Below, one piece after another: positions 27,084-34,504 of a DNA stretch of 64,000 nt. The position numbers and the translations under genes are program-made. The notes below the pieces were generated by a model. The model did no database searches and was not told where the DNA came from. It saw nothing but the letters and a program-made list of their open reading frames with translations. Location of the stretch: NCBI GenBank assembly GCA_025463985.1, contig JAODBM010000002.1, positions 124,001 through 188,000 on the forward strand, given 5' to 3'. Each line of letters starts with the position of its first letter. Positions within the stretch are counted from its first letter, which is position 1. Source of the DNA: Acidimicrobiales bacterium. GTDB taxonomy: Bacteria > Actinomycetota > Acidimicrobiia > Acidimicrobiales > Iamiaceae.

Positions 27084-28061
27084 TCAGAGGGCGACGTCGA
27101 TGACGACCTTCCCGATGGCCTTGCCGTCGGCGACGTAGCGCAGCGCGGCGGCCGCGTCGTCGAGCGCGAACGTGGCGCCGACGTGCGGGGCGATCCGGCG
27201 CTCGGCGAGCAGCGCGAGCAGGTCGGCTTCGTTGCGGCGGTGCTCGTCCGGGAGGTGCGTCGCGAAGCTCAGGAACTCGAAGCCGAGCACGGCGATGCCC
27301 TTGAGCAGCACGAGGTTGAGGGGGATGCGCGGGATCTCACCGGCCGCGTAGCCGACGGTCACGAACCGGCCGCCCCAGCGCAGCGAGCGGAGCGCCGGTT
27401 CGGCCAGGCCACCGCCCACAGGATCGACGACGACGTCCGTACCGCCGGGCAGTCGCTCTCGCAGCGCGCCGCGCAGGTCGGACGTGCGGTGGTCGATGAG
27501 GTGGTGGGCGCCGTTGGCCTCGGCGGCCTCGAGCTTGGCCGTCGACGAGGCCACGGCCGTGACGGAGGCGCCGAGCACGGCGCCGAGCTGCACGGCGGCC
27601 AGGCCGACGCCGCCGCCGGCGCCGAGCACGACCAGCTCCTCCCCCGGCTGCACCCGAGCCACCGAGCGGAGCACGTGATAGGCGGTGCGGTGGGCGACGC
27701 CAAAGGCCGCTGCGGTGCGGAGATCGACGCCCGCCGGGACCGGGACGAGGGACGCGGCGCTGACGACCGCCTGCTCGGCGAAGGCGCCCACCAACCCCGA
27801 TCCCATCACCTGGTCTCCCACGGCCACGCCGGTCACGCCGTCCGCGATCTCTTCGACCGTGCCGGCGAACTCGCTGCCGGGCACGAACGGCGGCGGCACC
27901 TTGATCTGGTACGTGCCGGCGATCAGCAGGACGTCGGGGAAGTTGACCGCAGCGGCGCCGACGCGCACCCGCGCCTGGCCCGCGCCGACCACGGGCGTCT
28001 CGACGTCCTCGACCCGCACGACCTCGGGCGGGCCGTACGTCGGGCAGATGGCCGCGCGCAC
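27084..28061 (-). CDS. Zinc-free MDR-family NADPH:quinone reductase-like protein
   Basis: 325 aa from GTG 28061, 1 nt after the TGA of the hydratase gene (TGACGTG). It has PPEVVRVEDVETPVVGAGQARVRVGAAAVNFPDVLLIAG, the GroES-like N-terminal domain without zinc ligands, and the NADPH-binding LGAGGGVGLAAVQLGAVLGA. The family reduces enones, quinones or enoyl-CoA esters. Last gene of the ACAD/kinase/hydratase operon, where it may saturate an enoyl or reduce a ketone. Confidence 0.88.
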   Translation of the reverse strand: MRAAICPTYGPPEVVRVEDVETPVVGAGQARVRVGAAAVNFPDVLLIAGTYQIKVPPPFVPGSEFAGTVEEIADGVTGVAVGDQVMGSGLVGAFAEQAVVSAASLVPVPAGVDLRTAAAFGVAHRTAYHVLRSVARVQPGEELVVLGAGGGVGLAAVQLGAVLGASVTAVASSTAKLEAAEANGAHHLIDHRTSDLRGALRERLPGGTDVVVDPVGGGLAEPALRSLRWGGRFVTVGYAAGEIPRIPLNLVLLKGIAVLGFEFLSFATHLPDEHRRNEADLLALLAERRIAPHVGATFALDDAAAALRYVADGKAIGKVVIDVAL

Positions 28062-28062
28062 G

Positions 28063-28836
28063 TCAGCGGCCCCGCCACTCGGGCGGCCGCTTCTCGACGA
28101 AGGCCGTCGCCCCCTCCTTGGCATCGTCACTGGAGAACACGACCGAGCGCCAGTGGTCGAGGCGTTCCGCGGCCTGCCCTGCATCGGTCACTGTCAGGCG
28201 CACGAGCTCCTTGCATGCGGCGACGCCGAGCGGGGCGTTGGCGGCGATCCGTTCGGCGAGCGCGAGCGCCGCGTCCAGCACTTCTGCCGGCTCGACGACC
28301 GCGTTGACGAGGCCGAGCTCGTAGGCCCGCGCCGCCGAGATGGGGTCGCCGGTCAGCGTCAGCTCCATCGCGACACCGAGCGGCAGCCGCAGCCCGATGG
28401 CGGTGCCGCCGCCGGCGGGGAACAGGCCCCGCTTCACCTCGGGCAGTCCGAACTGGGCCTCGGACGACGAGACGATGAGGTCGCAGCCGAGGAGCAGCTC
28501 GAGGCCGCCGGCGACCGCCGAGGCGTTGGCGGCACCGACCAGCGGAACCGTGACCTCGCCCCGGACCAGCCGGAGGAAGCCGGCCATGGCCTCCTCGCTC
28601 CCGGCCGGTGCCGGCTCGCCGGCCGCGAAGGAGCGCAGGTCCATGCCCGCGCAGAACGCCCGGTCGCCGGTGCCGGTGAGCACGACGACCCGGACGTCGG
28701 GGTCGGCCTCCGCGTCGTTGAGGGCCGCGCCGAGCGCGGTGACCAATCCCGGCGTGAGCGCGTTCCTCGCCTCGGGACGGTTGAGGCGCAGGATGAGCAC
28801 CGACCCGCGCCGCTCGCGCACCAGCTCGTCGCTCAT
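28063..28836 (-). CDS. Enoyl-CoA hydratase/isomerase family protein
   Basis: 257 aa from ATG 28836 (ATGA overlap with the kinase gene). Crotonase motifs: ILRLNRPEARNALTPGL, the oxyanion-hole segment DRAFCAGMDLRSF and the second oxyanion Gly in ASAVAGGLELLLGCDLIVSS. The acidic catalytic position lies in FGLPEVKRGLFPAGGG. It hydrates or isomerises the enoyl-CoA made by the neighbouring ACAD/kinase pair. Confidence 0.9.
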   Translation of the reverse strand: MSDELVRERRGSVLILRLNRPEARNALTPGLVTALGAALNDAEADPDVRVVVLTGTGDRAFCAGMDLRSFAAGEPAPAGSEEAMAGFLRLVRGEVTVPLVGAANASAVAGGLELLLGCDLIVSSSEAQFGLPEVKRGLFPAGGGTAIGLRLPLGVAMELTLTGDPISAARAYELGLVNAVVEPAEVLDAALALAERIAANAPLGVAACKELVRLTVTDAGQAAERLDHWRSVVFSSDDAKEGATAFVEKRPPEWRGR

Positions 28837-29849
28837 CGGCCGTAGTCCGTCGACGCGGCCAGGTCGGCGGCGGCCTGCATCAGGTCGAGGACGACCGGCC
28901 CGAACGCCAGGAGCTTCTCGTCGTTCCCGGCCCGCTGGAAGCCCTGCTCGAGCACCACCGCCAGCTTCCACTTGGCCAAGACGCAGTAGTAGTCGATGTC
29001 GTCGACCTGCCGGCCCGACACCTCGGCGTATCGATCGAGCATCTGCTCGCGCGACGGCATGCCCTTCATGTCCACGTAGCTGAAGGCATCGTCGACCACG
29101 TTCGTGTCCTCGGGCCACGGGTGCATGACCCAGCCGAGGTCGAGCTTCGGATCGCCGACCGTGCCCATCTCCCAGTCGACGATCGCGGCCAGCCGCGCCG
29201 GCCCGCCGTGCTCGTACATGACGTTGGCGAACTGGTAGTCGCCGTGCATGAGCCCGGGCACGAAGTCGATCGGCTTGTGGGCCCGCAGCCAGGCGGACGC
29301 GTCGTCGAAGCCGGGCAGCTCCCGGCCCTTGATCCGCTCGAGGAACGCCGTCCAGCGGTCGACCTGGCGCTCGTGGAAGCCGTCGGGCCGTCCGAGGTCG
29401 TGCAGGCCCTTGGCCTGCCAGTCGACCTTCGACAGCAGCGCGATGCCGTCGACGAGCTGGTACGCGAGCCCGGCGCGGGCGTCGAGATCAGCGTCGAACG
29501 GCGCCGGCCAGCCGTCGGTGTTCATCGGGGACCAGCCGTCGACGTACCCCATGATGTAGAAGGACCGGCCGAGCACCGACCCGTCCTCGCAGGACGCGAT
29601 CGCGGCCGTGTGCGGCACGTCCGTCCCGTCGAGCGCCTCGATGATGCGCCACTCGCGCATGATCCCGGCGTCGCGGGACGCGGGGGCGCCGGCCGGCGGC
29701 ATGCGCAGCGCGCCGTGCAGGTCGCCGCGGCGGACCTCGAAGATCTCGTTCTGCGTGCCCCCCGAGATGAAGGTGGCCTCCAGCGGCTCGCCCGCCCCCG
29801 GGAGGCCCCGGTCGTCCATCCAGGCCGCGAGTCGGTCGGTGTCGATCAC
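28833..29849 (-). CDS. APH-family phosphotransferase, ACAD10/11- and LvaA-like kinase
   Basis: 338 aa from GTG 29849 (GTGA overlap with the ACAD gene). Kinase elements: GGTQNEIFEV loop, catalytic loop MHGDYQFANVMY (HGD at 202-204) and metal-binding IVDWEMGTVGDPKLDLGWVM. The HWPED..N insertion region (HPWPEDTN) is typical of the subfamily found next to ACADs. In mammalian ACAD10/11 the same two domains are fused, and in Pseudomonas LvaA the kinase phosphorylates 4-hydroxyvaleryl-CoA. By analogy it phosphorylates a 4-hydroxyacyl-CoA so the ACAD can eliminate phosphate. It is not an antibiotic-resistance gene by context. Confidence 0.85.
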   Translation of the reverse strand: MIDTDRLAAWMDDRGLPGAGEPLEATFISGGTQNEIFEVRRGDLHGALRMPPAGAPASRDAGIMREWRIIEALDGTDVPHTAAIASCEDGSVLGRSFYIMGYVDGWSPMNTDGWPAPFDADLDARAGLAYQLVDGIALLSKVDWQAKGLHDLGRPDGFHERQVDRWTAFLERIKGRELPGFDDASAWLRAHKPIDFVPGLMHGDYQFANVMYEHGGPARLAAIVDWEMGTVGDPKLDLGWVMHPWPEDTNVVDDAFSYVDMKGMPSREQMLDRYAEVSGRQVDDIDYYCVLAKWKLAVVLEQGFQRAGNDEKLLAFGPVVLDLMQAAADLAASTDYGR

Positions 29850-31147
29850 AGGTTCCCCACTTCCAGCTCGAGGTGGTCGGCGAACTTGGCCTTGGCGGCG
29901 GCGAGCCGCTTCGGGAGGTGCCCGGTCGGCCAGAGGTCGTCGGTCGGCTTGTAGTCGCGGAGGACCTGGCGGGCGACGGTCATCTTGTGGACCTCGGTCG
30001 GGCCGTCGGCCAGGCCCATGACGCTGGCGCCGAGGAGCATCTGGTGGAACGGCATCTCGTTGCTGACCCCGAGCGCACCGTGGATCTGGATCGCCCGCCA
30101 CGCGATGTCGTGCAGCACGCCGGGCATCAGCACCTTCACCGCGGCGATGTCCTTGCGGACCTTGCGGTAGTCGTTGTGCTTGTCGATCGTCCACGCCGTG
30201 TAGAGCACGAACATCCGGAACTGCGTGAGCTGGGCGTAGGAGTCGGCGATGAAGCCCTGCACGAACTGCTTGTCGGCCAGGATGCCGTCCTTCGTCTCGC
30301 GGCTGAGGGCCCGCTCGCACATCATGTCGAGCGCCTTGCCGGCCAGGCCGATCGTGCGCATCGCGTGGTGGATGCGACCGCCACCGAGACGGGTCTGGGC
30401 GATGGCGAACGCCTGGCCCTCGCCGCCGAGCAGGCCCTCGGCCGGTACTCGCACGTTCTCGTAGTGGATCAGGGCGTGCGAGCCCTCGCCGAGCGGCTCG
30501 CCGCCGAGGCCGACGTTGCGCACGATGTTGACCCCCGGCGTGTCGCTCGGGACCAGGAACATCGACATGCCCTGGTACGCGCTGATCTCCGGGTTCGTCA
30601 CCGCCATCACGATGAGGAACGCGGCGGTCGGGGCGTTCGACGAGAAGTACTTCCACCCGTTGATCACCCACTCGTCGCCGTCGCGCTCGGCGCGGGTCTT
30701 GAACAGCGTCGGGTCGGAGCCACCGTGCGGCTCGGTCATCGAGTAGCACGAGAACAGCTCGCCGTCGAGCAGCGGCCGCAGGTAGCGCTCCTTCTGCTCG
30801 GGCGTGCCGTAGTGGGCGATGATCTCGGCGTTGCCGGTGTCGGGCGCCTGGCAGCCGAAGATGATCGGCGCCCACGACGAGCGGCCGAGGATCTCGTTCA
30901 GCAGCGACAGCTTGAGCTGGCCGTAGCCCTCACCGCCGAGCTCGGGGCCGAGGTGCGTGGCCCACAGCTTCTGGCGCCGGACCTCCGCCTTCAGCGGGTC
31001 GATGATCGTGCGGAGCTCGTCGCTGGGCGGGGTGAACTCCAGCCCGGGCCACAGCATGTCGAGCGGCTCGACCTCCTCCCGCACGAGCGCCGCCGCCCAG
31101 TCCAGCTTCTCCTGGAGCTCGGGCTCGGTCTCGAAGTCCCACGCCAT
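29846..31147 (-). CDS. Acyl-CoA dehydrogenase, ACAD11/LvaC-like
   Basis: 433 aa from ATG 31147; AAGGGGGGATGCAC gives it better spacing than ATG 31153. Motifs: GQLKLSLLNEILGRSSWAPIIFG, SMTEPHGGSDPTLFKT, INGWKYFSSNAPTA and the C-terminal GLADGPTEVHKMTVARQVLRDY, which is the subfamily variant of the YEGT..IQ region. It is longer (433 aa) than ordinary ACADs and fits the ACAD11 branch. Coupled by GTGA to the kinase. It probably acts on a phosphorylated 4-hydroxyacyl-CoA. First gene of the operon, divergent from a TetR gene with two operator-like sites between. Confidence 0.9.
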   Translation of the reverse strand: MAWDFETEPELQEKLDWAAALVREEVEPLDMLWPGLEFTPPSDELRTIIDPLKAEVRRQKLWATHLGPELGGEGYGQLKLSLLNEILGRSSWAPIIFGCQAPDTGNAEIIAHYGTPEQKERYLRPLLDGELFSCYSMTEPHGGSDPTLFKTRAERDGDEWVINGWKYFSSNAPTAAFLIVMAVTNPEISAYQGMSMFLVPSDTPGVNIVRNVGLGGEPLGEGSHALIHYENVRVPAEGLLGGEGQAFAIAQTRLGGGRIHHAMRTIGLAGKALDMMCERALSRETKDGILADKQFVQGFIADSYAQLTQFRMFVLYTAWTIDKHNDYRKVRKDIAAVKVLMPGVLHDIAWRAIQIHGALGVSNEMPFHQMLLGASVMGLADGPTEVHKMTVARQVLRDYKPTDDLWPTGHLPKRLAAAKAKFADHLELEVGNL

Positions 31148-31169
31148 GTGCATCCCCCCTTGGTCCGCT

Positions 31170-31205
31170 CAGAATAACATTCTGGATCTAAAGAATCTAG
31201 TTTTC
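31170..31205. promoter_or_regulatory. Two operator-like sites between ACAD operon and tetR gene
   Basis: CAGAATAACATTCTG (31170-31184) is a perfect palindrome around a 3-nt centre. AAGAATCTAGTTTTC (31191-31205) is a second copy with two mismatches between its arms. A third, different inverted repeat, TTCTG-TCGG-CAGAA, follows at 31203-31216. The 88-bp divergent gap is thus nearly filled by potential repressor sites, suggesting autoregulation by the adjacent TetR protein. Confidence 0.6.
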
Positions 31206-31235
31206 TGTCGGCAGAACGAGCAGTAGGCTGCCGCT

Positions 31236-31877
31236 GTGGAACCGACGACCCCCGAGCCGCGGGAAGACGTCGCCGAGCGCATCGCCCGCCGCACCCTGGC
31301 GAGCCGTGCCCCCGACTATCCGGGCGAGGTCCGGCGCCTCCTCGACGCCGGCCGAGAGGTCATCCGCCGCTGCGGCACCGAGGCGCGGCCGCGGGTGGCC
31401 GACATCGTGGCCGCCGCCGGGCTGTCGAACGACGCCTTCTACCGGCACTTCACGTCGAAGGACGCCCTCGTCGCCGCCATCCTCGAAGACGGCACCGAGC
31501 GGCTGCGCAGCTACCTCGACCACCAGATGGCGAAGGAGGTGACCCCGGAGGGCAAGCTGCGCCGCTGGGTCGAGGGGGTGCTGTCGCAGGCGGCCGACGA
31601 CGACGTGGCTGCCACCACGCTGGCCGTGCTGTGGAACGCGGACGGTCTCGCCGACGGTCCGGCCGCGGCTCGCGCCCCGCTGGCCACGCTCCTGCACCAG
31701 CCCTTTGCCGCCCTGGGCAGCGTCAACCCCGAGCTCGACGCCTCGCTCGCCGGCCATTGCGTCATCGGTGCCCTCAGCGACTTCCTGTGGCAGCGCTCCC
31801 GGCCGACCCGCGAGGAGATCGAGCACGTGGTCGCCTTCTGCCTCGCCGCGGTGCGCCCGCGAAACCCGAGGCAATAG
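31236..31877 (+). CDS. TetR-family transcriptional regulator
   Basis: 213 aa, GTG start. The HTH is complete: LLDAGREVIRRCGTEARPRVADIVAAAGLSNDAFYRHFTSKDALVAAIL (about residues 28-78). The rest is the helical ligand domain. Divergent from the ACAD/kinase operon, with two GAGAAY-N3-RTTNTC-type sites in between, so it is the best candidate for the regulator of the motif found throughout the cluster. The ligand may be an acyl-CoA. Its last codons and stop are supplied by the 96-bp repeat array that follows. Confidence 0.9.
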   Translation: MEPTTPEPREDVAERIARRTLASRAPDYPGEVRRLLDAGREVIRRCGTEARPRVADIVAAAGLSNDAFYRHFTSKDALVAAILEDGTERLRSYLDHQMAKEVTPEGKLRRWVEGVLSQAADDDVAATTLAVLWNADGLADGPAAARAPLATLLHQPFAALGSVNPELDASLAGHCVIGALSDFLWQRSRPTREEIEHVVAFCLAAVRPRNPRQ

Positions 31878-32030
31878 CCCACCGGTTCGGGCGGTCATTG
31901 CCTCGGCTTTTCCGCGAAGGCAATAGCCCCGTCTCGGGCCGTCATTGCCTCGACGCGAAACCCGAGGCAATAGCCCACCGGTTCGGGCCGTCATTGCCTC
32001 GGGTTTTCCGCGAAGGCAATAGCCCCCCGT
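31863..32030. repeat. 96-bp tandem repeat with nested hairpins
   Basis: The unit starting AAACCCGAGGCAATAGCC at about 31863 recurs at about 31959, with 96-bp period and 1.7 copies. Within each, CCGAGGCAAT and ATTGCCTCGG form a perfect 10-bp stem (31866-31875 with 31897-31906; 31962-31971 with 31993-32002). A shorter AGGCAAT...ATTGCCT hairpin fills the space between. It begins inside the tetR stop region and may act as a terminator. No coding potential. Confidence 0.8.
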
Positions 32031-32071
32031 CACGACGAGACGCCCGGGCTCGAGAGCCGTTGGCTTGCTAC

Positions 32072-32086
32072 GATAATGCCGCTCTC
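32072..32086. promoter_or_regulatory. Weak operator-like site before amidohydrolase gene
   Basis: GATAATGCCGCTCTC differs from the palindromic GAGAAY-N3-RTTCTC at two positions. It is 46 nt upstream of the ATG at 32133. GATAAT could alternatively serve as a -10 box. Confidence 0.3.
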
Positions 32087-32132
32087 GGCAGACGAAAATG
32101 GCGTTTGCCCAAACCGCACCCTAGGAGCCCGC

Positions 32133-33386
32133 ATGGCCACTTCCCGTCCGCCAGAACGGCCGACCCACCTGCGCAGCGCGCGCATGCTCGACGTGGTGAA
32201 GGGCGAGCTGGTCGAGCCCGGTGACCTCTTGATCGAGGGCGAGCGGATCGTCGAGGTCGCGCCCGCGTCGGTGCCGGCGGATGCCCAGGTGCTCGACCTG
32301 GGCGACGTCACCCTGCTCCCCGGCCTCATGGACATGGAGGTCAACCTCCTGCTCGGAGGGCCGAACCACTCCAGCCCCCTCACCGCGGTGCAGGACGACC
32401 CGGCCATCCGCACGCTGCGGGCCGTGGCCAACGCGCGACGCACGCTGCGGTCCGGGTTCACGACGGTGCGGAACCTCGGGCTCTTCATCCAGACCGGCGG
32501 GCTGCTGCTCGACGTCGCCCTCATGAAGGCGATCGACTTCGGCTGGATCGACGGCCCGCGGATCGTGCCTGCCGGGCACGCCATCTGCCCGACCGGTGGC
32601 CACCTCGACCCCACGATGTTCCAGGCGTTCGCGCCCCACATCATGCCGCTCACCGTGGAAGAGGGCATCGCCAACGGCGTGTCCGAGGTGCGCAAGGCCG
32701 TCCGCTACCAGATCAAGCACGGGGCCAAGCTCATCAAGGTCTGCGCCTCGGGCGGCGTGATGTCCCACACCGGGCCGGCCGGCGCGCAGCAGTACTCCGA
32801 CGAGGAGCTCGCGGCCATCGCCGACGAGGCCCACCGCGCCGGCCTCAAGGTGGCCGCGCACGCGCACGGCGACGACGGCATCCGCGCCGCGATCGAGGCG
32901 GGGATCGACTGCATCGAGCACGGCTCGCTCATGAGCGACGAGACCCTCACGCTGATGATCGAGACCGACACGTTCCTCGTCGCCACCACCTACCTCGCCG
33001 ACGGCATGGACACGTCGCACGCCCCGCCCGAGCTGCAGGCCAAGGCGGCCGAGGTGTTCCCGCGGGCCCGGGCCACGATCAGCAAGGCCATCGAGCGCGG
33101 GGCCCGCATCGCCTGCGGCACCGACGCGCCGGCCATCCCCCACGGCCGCAACGCCAAGGAGCTGATCGCCCTCGTCGACCGGGGCATGACGCCGCTGCAG
33201 GCCATCCGCTCTGCGACGACCGTGTCGGCCGAGCTCATCGACGTCGACGACCGCGGCCGGCTCGAGGCCGGCCTGCTCGCCGACGTGATCGCCGTGGCTG
33301 GCAACCCGCTCGCCGACATCACGATGACCGAGCAGGTGCGGTTCGTGATGAAGGGCGGCAAGGTCTACCGCCACGAGCACGGCTAG
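32133..33386 (+). CDS. Imidazolonepropionase-like amidohydrolase with altered metal site
   Basis: 417 aa from ATG 32133, with TAGGAGCCCGC upstream; the track start at 32076 lacks one. The composite beta-sandwich/TIM barrel is recognised from VEPGDLLIEGERIVEV, GHAICPTGGHLD, KHGAKLIKVCASGGVMS, AAHAHGDDGIRAAIEAGIDCIEHGS, GTDAPAIPHG and LEAGLLADVIAVAGNPL. The usual first metal motif, PGLIDMHTHL (H-x-H), reads PGLMDMEVNL, so both His are replaced (Glu and Asn). Lys, the two later His and the Asp remain. It may be mononuclear, use other ligands, or be inactive. Tail-to-tail with a TetR gene (4-nt overlap). Confidence 0.85.
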   Translation: MATSRPPERPTHLRSARMLDVVKGELVEPGDLLIEGERIVEVAPASVPADAQVLDLGDVTLLPGLMDMEVNLLLGGPNHSSPLTAVQDDPAIRTLRAVANARRTLRSGFTTVRNLGLFIQTGGLLLDVALMKAIDFGWIDGPRIVPAGHAICPTGGHLDPTMFQAFAPHIMPLTVEEGIANGVSEVRKAVRYQIKHGAKLIKVCASGGVMSHTGPAGAQQYSDEELAAIADEAHRAGLKVAAHAHGDDGIRAAIEAGIDCIEHGSLMSDETLTLMIETDTFLVATTYLADGMDTSHAPPELQAKAAEVFPRARATISKAIERGARIACGTDAPAIPHGRNAKELIALVDRGMTPLQAIRSATTVSAELIDVDDRGRLEAGLLADVIAVAGNPLADITMTEQVRFVMKGGKVYRHEHG

Positions 33387-34081
33387 CGCAGCGAGACGCC
33401 GTTCAGGATCAGGTCCCAGAGCTCTTCGGCGGGATCGACGGCGCTGCGCTTGAGCGGCGTGCCGATGATCGTGGCCGAGAAGGCGTTGAACATGATCGCC
33501 TCGAGCACGATGCCGGCGATCGGGCCGTGGCGCAGGCCGGGCCGGATGGCGCCGGCGGCCCCGGCCTCGTCGAGCACCTCACCGAAGAGCGTGACGATCG
33601 GCGCGAACGCCCGGGCTGCTTCGGCCGGATGGCTCGTGAGGAGCTGTTGGGCGAAGTCGACCATCATGACGGGAGCCGCCGTGGCCTTCTTGGCCGCCTT
33701 GCCGCCGCGGCTCGGGCGGCACAGGCGGTAGTACTCGACCACGAAGCGATGGACCCGCTCGACGGGGTCTTCCTCTTCGGTGACCTTCTTCCCGACGAAC
33801 TCGGCAGTCCAGCGGACGGACTCCTCGAACAAGGCGAGCAGCAGCTCGTGCTTGCCGCCGAAGTACTGGTAGAAGGTGCGCAGCGACTGGCCGGAGCGCT
33901 CGACGACCTCTTGGACCGTGAAGTCCTTGCCGGTCTCGCTGTCGTTCATCAGCTCGACGGCGGCGTCGAGGAAGCGCTGGACGCGCTTCTCGGCACGCGT
34001 CCGCGCCGAGCCCAACGACCGTGCCACCGCCTGTTCACGCCAGCTGGCCGCCGACGGGTCGGCGGGCTCGTTCGTCGTCAC
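33383..34081 (-). CDS. TetR-family transcriptional regulator
   Basis: 232 aa, GTG start. HTH: FLDAAVELMNDSETGKDFTVQEVVERSGQSLRTFYQYFGGKHELLLALF (about residues 37-85). The C-terminal domain has the long-helix pattern of the TetR_C group often found in lipid- or steroid-catabolic clusters. Upstream, CGAGAGTCGACGTCTCG at about 34107-34123 is a near-palindrome that may be its own operator. It is convergent with the amidohydrolase gene. Confidence 0.88.
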   Translation of the reverse strand: MTTNEPADPSAASWREQAVARSLGSARTRAEKRVQRFLDAAVELMNDSETGKDFTVQEVVERSGQSLRTFYQYFGGKHELLLALFEESVRWTAEFVGKKVTEEEDPVERVHRFVVEYYRLCRPSRGGKAAKKATAAPVMMVDFAQQLLTSHPAEAARAFAPIVTLFGEVLDEAGAAGAIRPGLRHGPIAGIVLEAIMFNAFSATIIGTPLKRSAVDPAEELWDLILNGVSLR

Positions 34082-34163
34082 GACCGAGAGCGTATCCGAA
34101 CGTTGACGAGAGTCGACGTCTCGGAAGATGCAAACAAAGTTTCCGCAGGCGCGCCGCGCGTGG

Positions 34164-34490
34164 TCAGGGGACGGGCTCCACCACGACGTCGAGGGCCGAG
34201 GCGCCGCTGTCCGGCACCCGCGGCTGGCTCCAGACCTCGACCGGGAACGAGACCGTGACCAGCGAGGAGAACAGCCACAGGAGGCTCCGGTCCTCGTCGG
34301 AGATGCCGTCGAGCGCGACCTGGCGGAGGTAGTCGACGCTGTCCTCGAGCCGGGGGAACACGGCGTCGTAGAACGTCTGGAGCTGGTGCATGGTGCTCGC
34401 GATGCGCTTGGCGTAGCGGTCGTGCTCGCTCGGGAGCGCCCAGTCGGCGAAGGGCTCGAGCTCGGCGAAGGCGGCGGGAAGGGTGGCCAT
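34164..34490 (-). CDS. Small conserved-looking partner of the Rieske oxygenase
   Basis: 108 aa from ATG 34490, 14 nt after the Rieske gene; the track start at 35027 is a shadow. Family not recognised. The sequence is largely helical and acidic (ELEPFADWALPSEHDRYAKRIAS, HQLQTFYDAVFPRLEDSVDYLRQVAL) with no Cys cluster, signal or membrane segment. Its size and place suggest a small accessory or beta-like subunit of the oxygenase, but it is not the cone-shaped beta subunit of ring dioxygenases by sequence. Confidence 0.65.
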   Translation of the reverse strand: MATLPAAFAELEPFADWALPSEHDRYAKRIASTMHQLQTFYDAVFPRLEDSVDYLRQVALDGISDEDRSLLWLFSSLVTVSFPVEVWSQPRVPDSGASALDVVVEPVP

Positions 34491-34504
34491 GATCCTCGTT
34501 CTTC

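Noticed and set aside
28833-29849. Aminoglycoside resistance gene
   Set aside because: APH fold only; subfamily motifs and overlap with an ACAD gene indicate an acyl-CoA-linked kinase.
31863-32030. CRISPR array
   Set aside because: The repeated unit is 96 bp with internal hairpins, fewer than two full copies, no variable spacers and no cas genes nearby.
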